DNA from: Sphaerisporangium fuscum
GTDB taxonomy: Bacteria > Actinomycetota > Actinomycetes > Streptosporangiales > Streptosporangiaceae
Direction: 5' to 3'
Assembly: GCF_018531465.1 (NCBI RefSeq)
Contig: NZ_JAHDTF010000001.1
Location: forward strand, 62,001-126,000
Length of the DNA stretch: 64,000 nucleotides
In this document: piece by piece, positions 8,629 through 15,353 of the stretch
Position numbering within the stretch: position 1 is the stretch's first letter
Layout of the letters: every line of letters starts with the position of its first letter
The notes under the pieces: model-generated
What the model saw: the letters and a program-made list of their open reading frames with translations, nothing else
Database searches by the model: none
What the model was told of the DNA's origin: nothing
Made by a program: the position numbers and the translations under genes

Positions 8629-9621
8629 ATGACGTTCCCCCCGGACGGCGCCGGTCCCGGGCGCATCCTCGAGGTCGCCACCGGTTACATGGCCGCCAAG
8701 CAGCTGTTCGCCGCCAGCCAGGCGGGCGTCTTCGCCGCGCTGGCGGAGGGACCCGCGACGGTCGCCGAGCTGTCCGCCCACACCGGACTTCCCGAGCGCA
8801 CCGCCCGCATCCTCGCCGACGCCATGGCGGGCCTCGACCTGCTGACCCGCACCGACGGGGTGTACGCGACGACCCCCGCCACCGCCCGCTACCTCGCCGG
8901 ATCCGGCGACGACGTCGACCTGCGGCCGTTCCTGGCCTTCCTCGACGGCATCAGCTACGGGCACTGGCTGGGGTTCGGCGAGACCACCCGCACCGCCGCG
9001 CCCGCGCCGCTCGACCTCGGCGGCGACCGGATGGACGTGTTCATGACCGGTGTCATGACCTACAACGCCCTGCACGCCACGATGCTGGCGGAGAACTACG
9101 ACTTCTCCCGCCACGAGCGGGTCCTCGACCTCGGCGGCCTGTCCGTCGCGTTCCTGTCCGAGGCGCTGCGCGCGGCCCCCGGCCTGCGCGGCACCTTCTT
9201 CTCCAGCGAGTTCATGGCCGAGCACGCGAAGAAGGCGGTCGCCGGCGCCGGACTCGGCGACCGGCTGGAGGTCGCTGCGGGCGACCCGGTCACCGGCGAG
9301 GTCCCCACCGGCTACGACCTGGTCCTGCTCGAACACGTGGTGCACCGCTTCGACGCCGGGCAGAACCGGCGCATCATCGAGAACGCCCGCTCCGCGGCGG
9401 CCCCCGGCGCCACGCTGATCCTGCTCGACTTCTTCCTCGACTCCGACGACAGGCAGCGGGCCATCGACGCCCTGCACGCCGGCGAGTACCTCGTGATCGA
9501 CGGGACGACCGTCTACCCCGAGGACGAGGTGCGGGGCTGGCTGCGCGAGGCCGGGTGGGAGCCCGTCGAGACCCGCGCGCTGCCGGGCAGCCCGCGCGTC
9601 ATCATCGCGGAGGCCCGATGA
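8629..9621 (+). CDS. O-methyltransferase-fold protein (Methyltransf_2 type) with degenerate SAM motif
   Basis: This 330-residue protein is built like plant-type and polyketide O-methyltransferases. An N-terminal winged-helix dimerisation domain (about 15-90, with LSAHTGLPERTARILADAM) is followed by a Rossmann-like domain (about 160-330). The expected glycine-rich SAM loop, normally like LDVGGGTG, reads LDLGGLSVAFL. LLEHVVHRFD replaces the usual His-Asp catalytic strip (H-DW-D). It may therefore bind SAM poorly or have taken another role, as RdmB-like family members have. AAGGAG lies 6 nt before the start, and the gene overlaps the SDR by ATGA. Fold is firm; activity is uncertain. Confidence 0.8.
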   Translation: MTFPPDGAGPGRILEVATGYMAAKQLFAASQAGVFAALAEGPATVAELSAHTGLPERTARILADAMAGLDLLTRTDGVYATTPATARYLAGSGDDVDLRPFLAFLDGISYGHWLGFGETTRTAAPAPLDLGGDRMDVFMTGVMTYNALHATMLAENYDFSRHERVLDLGGLSVAFLSEALRAAPGLRGTFFSSEFMAEHAKKAVAGAGLGDRLEVAAGDPVTGEVPTGYDLVLLEHVVHRFDAGQNRRIIENARSAAAPGATLILLDFFLDSDDRQRAIDALHAGEYLVIDGTTVYPEDEVRGWLREAGWEPVETRALPGSPRVIIAEAR

Positions 9622-10355
9622 GCGCCGGTCGCGTCGTCCTGGTCACCGGCGGCGCGAGCGGGATCGGGCGCGCGGTCGCCCAGGCGTTCGCGGAGGCGGG
9701 CGACCGGGTCGCCATCGCCGACGTCGACGAGGCGGCGGCGAAGGCCGCGGCGGCGGAACTGGGCGCGCTGGCCGTGACGGTGGACATCACCGACCCCGAG
9801 TCGGTCACCGCCGGGCTGGCCCAGGTCGCGACCGCGCTCGGGCCGGTCGAGGTCCTGGTGAACAACGCCGGGGTCGTCGCGGGCGGCGGCCCGCTCGTGT
9901 CGCTGCCCGTCGAGACCTTCGACCGGGTGCTCGCGGTGAACGTGCGCGGCACCTTCCTGGTCACTCAGGCCGCCGCGGCCCAGATGATCGAGGCCGGGCG
10001 CGGCGGCTGCGTCGTGAACGTCAGCTCCATCGGCGCCCGCCAGCCGACCCCCGGCCTCGGGCACTACGAGGCGACCAAGGCGGCGGTCGACGCGCTCACC
10101 CGCACCGGCGCCATCGAGCTCGCCGGGCACGGCATCCGGGTGAACGGCGTGGCGCCTGGCCCGGTCCACACGCCGATGACGGCCGCGCTGATGGACGACC
10201 CTCAGGCCCGCGCCGCGTGGGAGTCGCGCATCCCGCTCGGCCGGATCGCCGTTCCCGGGGACATCACCCCGCTGGTGCTCTTCCTCGCCTCCCCGCAGGC
10301 ACGGCACATCACCGGGGCCGTGGTCCAGGTGGACGGCGGTCAGCTCCTCACCTGA
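9618..10355 (+). CDS. Short-chain dehydrogenase/reductase
   Basis: This classical SDR of 245 residues has cofactor motif TGGASGIG at about 10-17, NNAGV, catalytic Ser in VVNVSSIGA, the YEATK Tyr/Lys pair and C-terminal VDGGQ. After strand 2, an acidic residue (IADVDE) favours NAD over NADP. It is translationally coupled to the methyltransferase-fold gene (ATGA). The pair is followed by a hairpin terminator, making a two-gene operon under the operator at 8583. It probably oxidises an alcohol intermediate of the catabolic pathway; the exact substrate cannot be read. Confidence 0.9.
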   Translation: MSAGRVVLVTGGASGIGRAVAQAFAEAGDRVAIADVDEAAAKAAAAELGALAVTVDITDPESVTAGLAQVATALGPVEVLVNNAGVVAGGGPLVSLPVETFDRVLAVNVRGTFLVTQAAAAQMIEAGRGGCVVNVSSIGARQPTPGLGHYEATKAAVDALTRTGAIELAGHGIRVNGVAPGPVHTPMTAALMDDPQARAAWESRIPLGRIAVPGDITPLVLFLASPQARHITGAVVQVDGGQLLT

Positions 10356-10363
10356 CGCGCGAC

Positions 10364-10405
10364 GGCGCCGCTTCCGGTATCCACGTCCCGGGAGCGGCGC
10401 CTTTT
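10364..10405 (+). terminator. Rho-independent terminator after the SDR
   Basis: Arms GGCGCCGCT (10364-10372) and AGCGGCGCC (10393-10401) pair perfectly around a 20-nt loop and are followed by TTTT. The element separates the convergent SDR and GntR genes. Confidence 0.75.
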
Positions 10406-10416
10406 CATGGGACTTC

Positions 10417-11112
10417 TCAGGCGGACTGCCGTGAGGCGGGGGCGGGAGTGTGCGCGTTGTGCAGCGCGTCGGCGGTGGCGACCTTGTGCGCGCACGCCAC
10501 CCGCTCGATCTCGGCGGCGTCGGCGCCCTCCTCGATGAGGTCGAGCATGTGCTCGTGCTCCTCCACCGAGCGGCGGGCGCGTCCGGGCACGTAGCTGAAC
10601 GACGAGCGCCTCATGTGGTCGAGCCTGGCCCACTCGGAGTTCAGCAGCGAGGTCAGATGCTCGTCGGGGCAGTGCTGGTAGATGGAGAAGTGGAAGTCTC
10701 TGTTGAGCGCGGTGAAGGACGCGGGGTCGAACTGGTCGAGTGCCTCGATCATGCGCTTGTTGATCTCCCGCGAGGCCGCCACGTGCTCGGGCGTCATGCA
10801 GGGGGCCGAGATCGCGGTCGCGTACCCCTCCAGCCGGGCCAGGACCTGCAGCGTGTGCTCCACCTGGTGGGCGTCGAACACCGCGACGCGCGCCCCGATG
10901 TTGCGCACCACCTCGACCAGCCCGTCGGACTGCAGCCGGCGCAGCGCCTCGCGCAGCGGGATCGTGCTGACCCCGATCTCCCTGGCGAGCTGGTCCATCA
11001 CGAGCCGATAGCCCGGCCCGTAGGTGCCGTCGAGGATGCGCGAGCGCAGCAGCTCGTAGCTGAGCTCGGCCTTGGACGCCTTCTCGCGGGTGGTTCTCTT
11101 CGCGGAACTCAC
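10417..11112 (-). CDS. GntR-family regulator with FCD ligand domain
   Basis: This 231-residue FadR-subfamily regulator has an N-terminal winged helix (about 18-85, with LAREIGVSTIPLREALRRL) and an all-helical FCD domain (about 95-215). The FCD domain carries NRDFHFSIYQHC, part of the usual metal/ligand site, and later EHEHMLDLIEEG. The start is GTG with GAGGGG upstream. It lies 10 nt after the second alpha/beta hydrolase and should be co-transcribed with it from the promoter holding the operator pair at 11891-11917. FCD regulators usually sense carboxylic acids and are relieved by the pathway substrate. It is the natural owner of the TCGTAtaTGA motif. Confidence 0.9.
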   Translation of the reverse strand: MSSAKRTTREKASKAELSYELLRSRILDGTYGPGYRLVMDQLAREIGVSTIPLREALRRLQSDGLVEVVRNIGARVAVFDAHQVEHTLQVLARLEGYATAISAPCMTPEHVAASREINKRMIEALDQFDPASFTALNRDFHFSIYQHCPDEHLTSLLNSEWARLDHMRRSSFSYVPGRARRSVEEHEHMLDLIEEGADAAEIERVACAHKVATADALHNAHTPAPASRQSA

Positions 11113-11122
11113 CGATGTCCCC

Positions 11123-11869
11123 TCACTCTCGGCCTGCCAGGGCCTTCACCACAGCGGTGCGGAAATGCCCGCTCGCGAGGGCCTGGTGGTGGTCACCGGG
11201 GACCGTGACCGGGGCCGCGGCTCCGGCCAGTCCGAGGATACGCTCGATTCCTCGGACCATCATGTCGTCTTGCCCGATGATGAACAACGGCGGCGCCGCT
11301 CCCGCCCAGTCGCCGGGCTCGAACGGCGTGCTCCGCAGGCCCTCCACACAGGTCGCCAGGCCGGTCGCCCGGTCCCCCTGCGCCCGAAGCATACCGGCGA
11401 TCATGGCGGTGAACGGGTCGGCAGGCTCGGGCCCGCCGGTGACGGCCAGGCGCAGCGCCCCGGGGTCCACCGCGGCGAACGGCTCGGCCGGGCTGAGGCC
11501 GCCGAGAACGGCCCTGCGCACGCGGCCGGGGGCGACCACGGGAAGTTCCCAGGCCAGCCGCGCGCCGAGGGAGTAGCCGACCACGTCGAACACCCCCGCG
11601 GCCGTCTCGGCGTCGAGCGCGGCGAGCAGCGCCTCCGCCAGGGCCCCGGCCGTGGCCTCGGCCGCGGTCGCCGGGGCGGGACTGGCCCCGTGTCCCGGGA
11701 GGTCGGGCACGACGACCGTCCGCCCTTCCGCGGTCAGCGCGGCGACCGTGCCGGGCTCGACCCAGTCGCGGTGCCCGTCGGAGCAGAATCCGTGGACCAG
11801 GAGAACGGGCGGCGCGCCGTCGTCGGGCTCATCCGGGAGGTAGGTGTGGGCGGCGAGAGGGATCGGCAT
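11123..11869 (-). CDS. Alpha/beta hydrolase, lactone- or meta-cleavage-product-type
   Basis: This 248-residue alpha/beta hydrolase has LLVHGFCSDGHRDW (oxyanion region), VVPDLPGHGAS, nucleophile elbow VVGYSLGARLA, IIGQDDMMV holding the acid, and PGDHHQAL with the catalytic His. This is the classic layout of small hydrolases such as 3-oxoadipate enol-lactonase, meta-cleavage-product hydrolases and haloperoxidases. The start at 11869 follows AGAGGTG; an earlier in-frame ATG has no such site. It lies between the dioxygenase and GntR genes, all on the same strand. Cleaving a ring-opening product or an ester that feeds the dioxygenase is inferred from position only. Confidence 0.87.
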   Translation of the reverse strand: MPIPLAAHTYLPDEPDDGAPPVLLVHGFCSDGHRDWVEPGTVAALTAEGRTVVVPDLPGHGASPAPATAAEATAGALAEALLAALDAETAAGVFDVVGYSLGARLAWELPVVAPGRVRRAVLGGLSPAEPFAAVDPGALRLAVTGGPEPADPFTAMIAGMLRAQGDRATGLATCVEGLRSTPFEPGDWAGAAPPLFIIGQDDMMVRGIERILGLAGAAAPVTVPGDHHQALASGHFRTAVVKALAGRE

Positions 11870-11890
11870 GGGGCACCTCTTCAACAGATT

Positions 11891-11917
11891 TCACATACGA
11901 TTTTTGATCGTATCGCA
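11891..11917. promoter_or_regulatory. Putative GntR operator, site 3 (paired inverted copies)
   Basis: ATACGAT (11895-11901) and ATCGTAT (11907-11913) form a perfect inverted repeat with a 5-bp spacer. It contains two head-to-head copies of the locus decamer: 11891-11900, whose reverse complement is TCGTATGTGA, and 11908-11917, TCGTATCGCA. It lies 22 bp upstream of the hydrolase-GntR pair, suggesting autoregulation. Confidence 0.65.
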
Positions 11918-11951
11918 GTGGAAGCCTGTCATGGAGCGCGCCCGGCCGAAC

Positions 11952-12809
11952 TCAGCTCGTGAACGCGGGCACGGGGAAGTCGACGACGACCTGCCCGGTG
12001 CCGCTGCTGCCGAAGTAGGGGCACAGCTGCTCCCCCTGCCCGGCGTAGTCGTCCCAGCCCAGCAGGCCGAACAGCATGGCGGTGTCGGCCATCGCGCCCT
12101 CGCCCGTGCACCGCTTGTTGTAGTCGGGGAGCATCTGGAGGAACTCCGCGATCCTGCCCTCGGTCCACATGTCCAGGACGGCCATGTCGACCTCCCGGTT
12201 GATCTCGCTGCTGACGTCGTTGAGCAGCGACTCGGCGATCTCGTTGGGCGGGAAGGCGTGCGACAGGGAGCCGCTGGCCAGGAAGGCGACCTTGCGGTCG
12301 CTGCGCCGCACCGCGCGCAGCAGGGCCTCGCCGATGCGGCGGTTCTCCTCGATCGTGGAGTAGATGTTGCAGCCGATCGGCAGCACGCGGATCGCCGAGT
12401 CGCCGTTCATGAAGTACATCGGGACCAGCGTGGCGTACTCCAGGCCCAGGTCACGGTAGGTGTGGACGAGCGCCTTCTGCCCGCCGGCGACGATCTCCTC
12501 ACGGACCAGCTCGGCGAGCTCGGGGTCGCCGCGGTAGTCGTACTCCAGGTCGTGGATGAAGTGCGGCAGCTCATGGCTGGCGTAGGAGTCCTGGTGCCGC
12601 TCCTTGCCGTTGAGGTGGAAGCCGATGCTGTTCATCCAGTGGGTGTCGGCGACCAGGAAGGTGTCCGCGCCGCGCTCGCGGGCGCGTCTGCCGATCTCCG
12701 TCAGCGCCAGCTCCGCCGGGCGGCGGATGCCGAAGTGCTTTCCAGGCTGGATGGACAACCAGATCGACGGCACATGAGTGATCTTTGCCGCCAGGACGAT
12801 CTCTCCCAT
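11952..12809 (-). CDS. hpaD: 3,4-dihydroxyphenylacetate 2,3-dioxygenase, class III extradiol (LigB fold)
   Basis: This 285-residue ring-cleaving dioxygenase is close to my memory of E. coli-type HpaD throughout. It has LAAKITHVPS at the N-terminus (first iron-binding His), DTHWMNS (second His), SHELPHFIHD, LASGSLSHAFP, LPDYNKRCTGEG, MLFGLLGWDDY and SSGTGQV near the end. It should open homoprotocatechuate next to the hydroxyls to give 5-carboxymethyl-2-hydroxymuconate semialdehyde, the substrate of the HpaE encoded at 15350. MGEIVLAAK at 12809 is preferred because it aligns with family starts and has GGAAGG upstream. Substituted homologues of the catechol remain possible substrates. Confidence 0.9.
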   Translation of the reverse strand: MGEIVLAAKITHVPSIWLSIQPGKHFGIRRPAELALTEIGRRARERGADTFLVADTHWMNSIGFHLNGKERHQDSYASHELPHFIHDLEYDYRGDPELAELVREEIVAGGQKALVHTYRDLGLEYATLVPMYFMNGDSAIRVLPIGCNIYSTIEENRRIGEALLRAVRRSDRKVAFLASGSLSHAFPPNEIAESLLNDVSSEINREVDMAVLDMWTEGRIAEFLQMLPDYNKRCTGEGAMADTAMLFGLLGWDDYAGQGEQLCPYFGSSGTGQVVVDFPVPAFTS

Positions 12810-12913
12810 GACACCCTTCCCGAGGCTCGCTGACCGGGCCGGCCAGTACACCGGCGAGGAGACGCCGCCCGCTGCGAGGGGCATCGGGGCAGGCAGGGCC
12901 GGTGCGCGTCAAA

Positions 12914-12923
12914 TCATGTACGA
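12914..12923. promoter_or_regulatory. Putative GntR operator, site 4 (reverse complement TCGTACATGA)
   Basis: A copy of the locus decamer in reverse orientation, about 105 bp upstream of hpaD, in the 191-bp gap between hpaD and the divergent fused hpaG-like gene. The surrounding bases (AAA and TCC) resemble sites 1 and 2. Confidence 0.5.
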
Positions 12924-12979
12924 ATCCAAATATCTTTGTCTATAGCCCTACCTCCCTCGATCCGTTATCCTGCATGAAG

Positions 12980-12989
12980 TCATATACGA
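12980..12989. promoter_or_regulatory. Putative GntR operator, site 5 (reverse complement TCGTATATGA)
   Basis: This copy fits the consensus exactly. It is 12 bp before the start codon of the fused hpaG-like gene, where binding would block initiation or early elongation of the hpaG-hpaI-hpaE operon. Confidence 0.55.
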
Positions 12990-13000
12990 TCTGAAGGGGG

Positions 13001-14431
13001 ATGACGTTGGACCACCCGCTCGGTCTGACCCCAGGAAAGATCATCGCGGTCCACCTCAACTACCGCAGCCGTGCCGCCGAACGCGGGAGGACCCCGGCCG
13101 TCCCTTCCTACTTCCTCAAGCCGCCGTCCTCCCTGTCGTGGTCGGGGCGCGCCGTGGTCCGTCCCCCGGGCTGCGAGCTGCTGGCGTTCGAAGGCGAGAT
13201 CGCGATCATCATCGGCACGCGGGCCCACCGGGTACCGCCCGAACGCGCGCTGGACCACGTCGCCGGCTACACCGCCGCCAACGACTTCGGCGTCTACGAC
13301 TTCAAGCACGCCGACCTCGGCTCCAACCTTCGCGCCAAGGGCCAGGACGGCTACACCCCCGTCGGCCCGGCCATCCTCACCGGCGCCGACCCGGCGAAGC
13401 TGCGGCTGCGCACCTACGTGAACGGCGAGATCGTCCAGGACGCCGGCACCGGCGAGCTGCTGTTCGGCTTCGACCTGCTCATCGCCGACCTGTCCCGGAT
13501 GATGACGCTGGAGCCCGGCGACCTGATCCTCACCGGCACCCCCGCCGGCTCCACTGTGGTGCACCCGGGAGACGTGGTCGAGGTCGAGCTCGAAGGGGCC
13601 GGCCGGCTGCGCAACGAGATCGTCGACGACCCCGGCGAGCTCGCCCCCTGGGGCGTCCGGCCCAAGGTGAGCCAGGAGACCAGGGCCGCCGCGCTCGGTG
13701 CCGCGCCGTCGCCGTACCCCCTGGACGCCGAGACGGACGCGGCGCTGCGGTCGGTCTCCACGGCGACACTGTCGTCGCAGCTGCGCAAGCGGGGCATCGA
13801 CCACCACTTCATCGAGGGCGTCCGCCCCGCCCGTCCCGACCTGCGCATGGTCGGCGTCGCGCGCACCCTGCGCTACGTGCCCCTGCGTGAGGACGTGTTC
13901 GGTGAGATCGGCGGCGGCATGAACGCCCAGAAGCGCACGGTCGAGGAGATCCGGCCCGGCGAGATCCTCGTCATCGAGGCGCGCGGCGACCACGGCGCCG
14001 GGACGCTCGGCGACATCCTCGCCCTGCGCGCCCTGCGCAGGGGCGCCACCGGCGTCGTCACCGACGGCGGGCTGCGCGACAGCCCGTCGTTCTCCGCCCT
14101 GGACCTGCCCGTCTACTTCGGCGCGCCGCACGCCGCCGTGCTCGGCCGCCGCCACGTCCCGTTGGACTCCCAGGTGCCCGTGGCGTGCGGCGGCGTCCTC
14201 GTCATGCCGGGCGACGTGCTGGTCGGCGACGCCGAGGGCGTCGTCGTCATCCCGCCGCGCCTGGCCGCCGAGGTCGCGCGGGACGCCGCCCGGCAGGAGG
14301 ACGAGGAGCGCTTCATCTACGAGCGCGTCGGCGAGGGCGCCTCGATCGAGGGCCTCTACCCCCTGAGCCCGACCTGGCGCGAGGCGTACGAGGCGTGGCG
14401 GGCCACCCGACCCCTTCCCCCCGAGGAGTGA
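13001..14431 (+). CDS. Fusion of HpaG-like FAH-family isomerase/decarboxylase and RraA-like aldolase domain
   Basis: This 476-residue two-domain protein starts with a fumarylacetoacetate-hydrolase fold (about 10-225): VHLNYRSRAAERG, LLAFEGEIAIIIG (metal Glu), YTAANDFGVYD and LTGTPAGS. This is typical of the HpaG 2-hydroxyhepta-2,4-diene-1,7-dioate isomerase / OPET decarboxylase. The second domain (about 245-465) is RraA-like, with GDHGAGTLGDILALRALRRG and TDGGLRDSPSF, the family Asp/Arg pair, and GDVLVGDAEGVVVIP. Such domains can be 4-hydroxy-4-methyl-2-oxoglutarate aldolases or oxaloacetate decarboxylases. AAGGGGG abuts the ATG. It leads the operon with hpaI and hpaE. No HpaH or HpaF is visible nearby, so one half may cover a missing step. 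Confidence 0.85.
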   Translation: MTLDHPLGLTPGKIIAVHLNYRSRAAERGRTPAVPSYFLKPPSSLSWSGRAVVRPPGCELLAFEGEIAIIIGTRAHRVPPERALDHVAGYTAANDFGVYDFKHADLGSNLRAKGQDGYTPVGPAILTGADPAKLRLRTYVNGEIVQDAGTGELLFGFDLLIADLSRMMTLEPGDLILTGTPAGSTVVHPGDVVEVELEGAGRLRNEIVDDPGELAPWGVRPKVSQETRAAALGAAPSPYPLDAETDAALRSVSTATLSSQLRKRGIDHHFIEGVRPARPDLRMVGVARTLRYVPLREDVFGEIGGGMNAQKRTVEEIRPGEILVIEARGDHGAGTLGDILALRALRRGATGVVTDGGLRDSPSFSALDLPVYFGAPHAAVLGRRHVPLDSQVPVACGGVLVMPGDVLVGDAEGVVVIPPRLAAEVARDAARQEDEERFIYERVGEGASIEGLYPLSPTWREAYEAWRATRPLPPEE

Positions 14432-14435
14432 CCAG

Positions 14436-15353
14436 ATGAGATTCCGATCGGACCCGGCGACCATCCGCGGGTCCATGGCGCCGGTGGTGACCCCGTTCAC
14501 CGCGGAGGGCGAGCTCGACCTCGCCTCGCTGCGGGCACTGGTGCGCTGGCAGCTCGAACAGGGCTCGCACGGCGTCTCCACCGGCGGTTCCACCGGCGAG
14601 CCCGGCGCGCAGAGCATCGAGGAGAGGATCGCGGCGATGACCGCGGTGGCCGAGGAGACCGCCGACCGCGTGCCGTTCCTGCCGGGCACCGGCTCGGCCA
14701 AGCTGGAGGAGACGCTCCGCCTGACCGCCGAGGCCGAACGGCTGGGCGCCGACGCCGCCCTCGTCATCACCCCCTACTACGCCCGGCCGACGCAGGAGGC
14801 GCTGTTCCGCTGGTACGCGGCGGTGGCCGCCGAGTTCCCCGGCCTGCCGATCGTCATCTACAACGTGCCCTCGCGGACGGCGGTGGACATCGCCCCCGAG
14901 ACCGTCGCCCGGCTGCGCCGCGCCCACGACAACATCGTGGGCATCAAGGAGACGACCAAGGACTTCGAGCACTTCTCCAAGGTGCTGCACCTGTGCGGGC
15001 GCGACTTCCTGATGTGGTCGGGCATCGAGCTGCTCTGCCTGCCGCTGCTGGCCATCGGCGGGGTCGGCTTCGTCAGCGCCGCGGCCAACCTGGCGCCGGC
15101 CGCCGTGGCGCGGATGTACGAGGCGTACGTGGAGGGCGATCACCAGAGGGCCCTCGACCTGCACTACGCCCTGCACCCCCTGGTGGAACTGCTGTTCGTC
15201 GAGACCAACCCGGCCCCGGCCAAGTGGGTGCTGGAGCACCGCGGACTCATCGCCTCCGGGCACGTCCGCCCGCCGCTGATCACCCCCACGGAGCCGGGAA
15301 TCACGCGGATCAAGGAACTGCTGGCACAGAGCGAGGAAGTCACCACCCGATGA
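14436..15353 (+). CDS. hpaI: 2,4-dihydroxyhept-2-ene-1,7-dioate aldolase, DapA-family type
   Basis: This 305-residue DapA-superfamily class I aldolase has GSMAPVVTPF, GGSTGEPGAQS (phosphate/carboxylate loop), IVIYNVPSRTA (catalytic Tyr) and IVGIKETTKD (Schiff-base Lys). The run CGRDFLMWSGIELLCLPLLA matches, as I remember it, the family described as HpaI-not-DapA. That family was defined because it lies beside homoprotocatechuate genes in Thermus and Oceanobacillus. The reaction would cleave the seven-carbon diacid to pyruvate and succinate semialdehyde. It is 4 nt after the fused gene and overlaps hpaE by ATGA. This genomic context makes a lysine-biosynthesis role unlikely. Confidence 0.87.
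   Translation: MRFRSDPATIRGSMAPVVTPFTAEGELDLASLRALVRWQLEQGSHGVSTGGSTGEPGAQSIEERIAAMTAVAEETADRVPFLPGTGSAKLEETLRLTAEAERLGADAALVITPYYARPTQEALFRWYAAVAAEFPGLPIVIYNVPSRTAVDIAPETVARLRRAHDNIVGIKETTKDFEHFSKVLHLCGRDFLMWSGIELLCLPLLAIGGVGFVSAAANLAPAAVARMYEAYVEGDHQRALDLHYALHPLVELLFVETNPAPAKWVLEHRGLIASGHVRPPLITPTEPGITRIKELLAQSEEVTTR

Noticed and set aside
14436..15353. Annotation as 4-hydroxy-tetrahydrodipicolinate synthase (dapA)
   Set aside because: The family is right, but the gene lies in an operon between hpaG-like and hpaE genes and the GIELLCLP region fits the HpaI variant, so a lysine role is unlikely.
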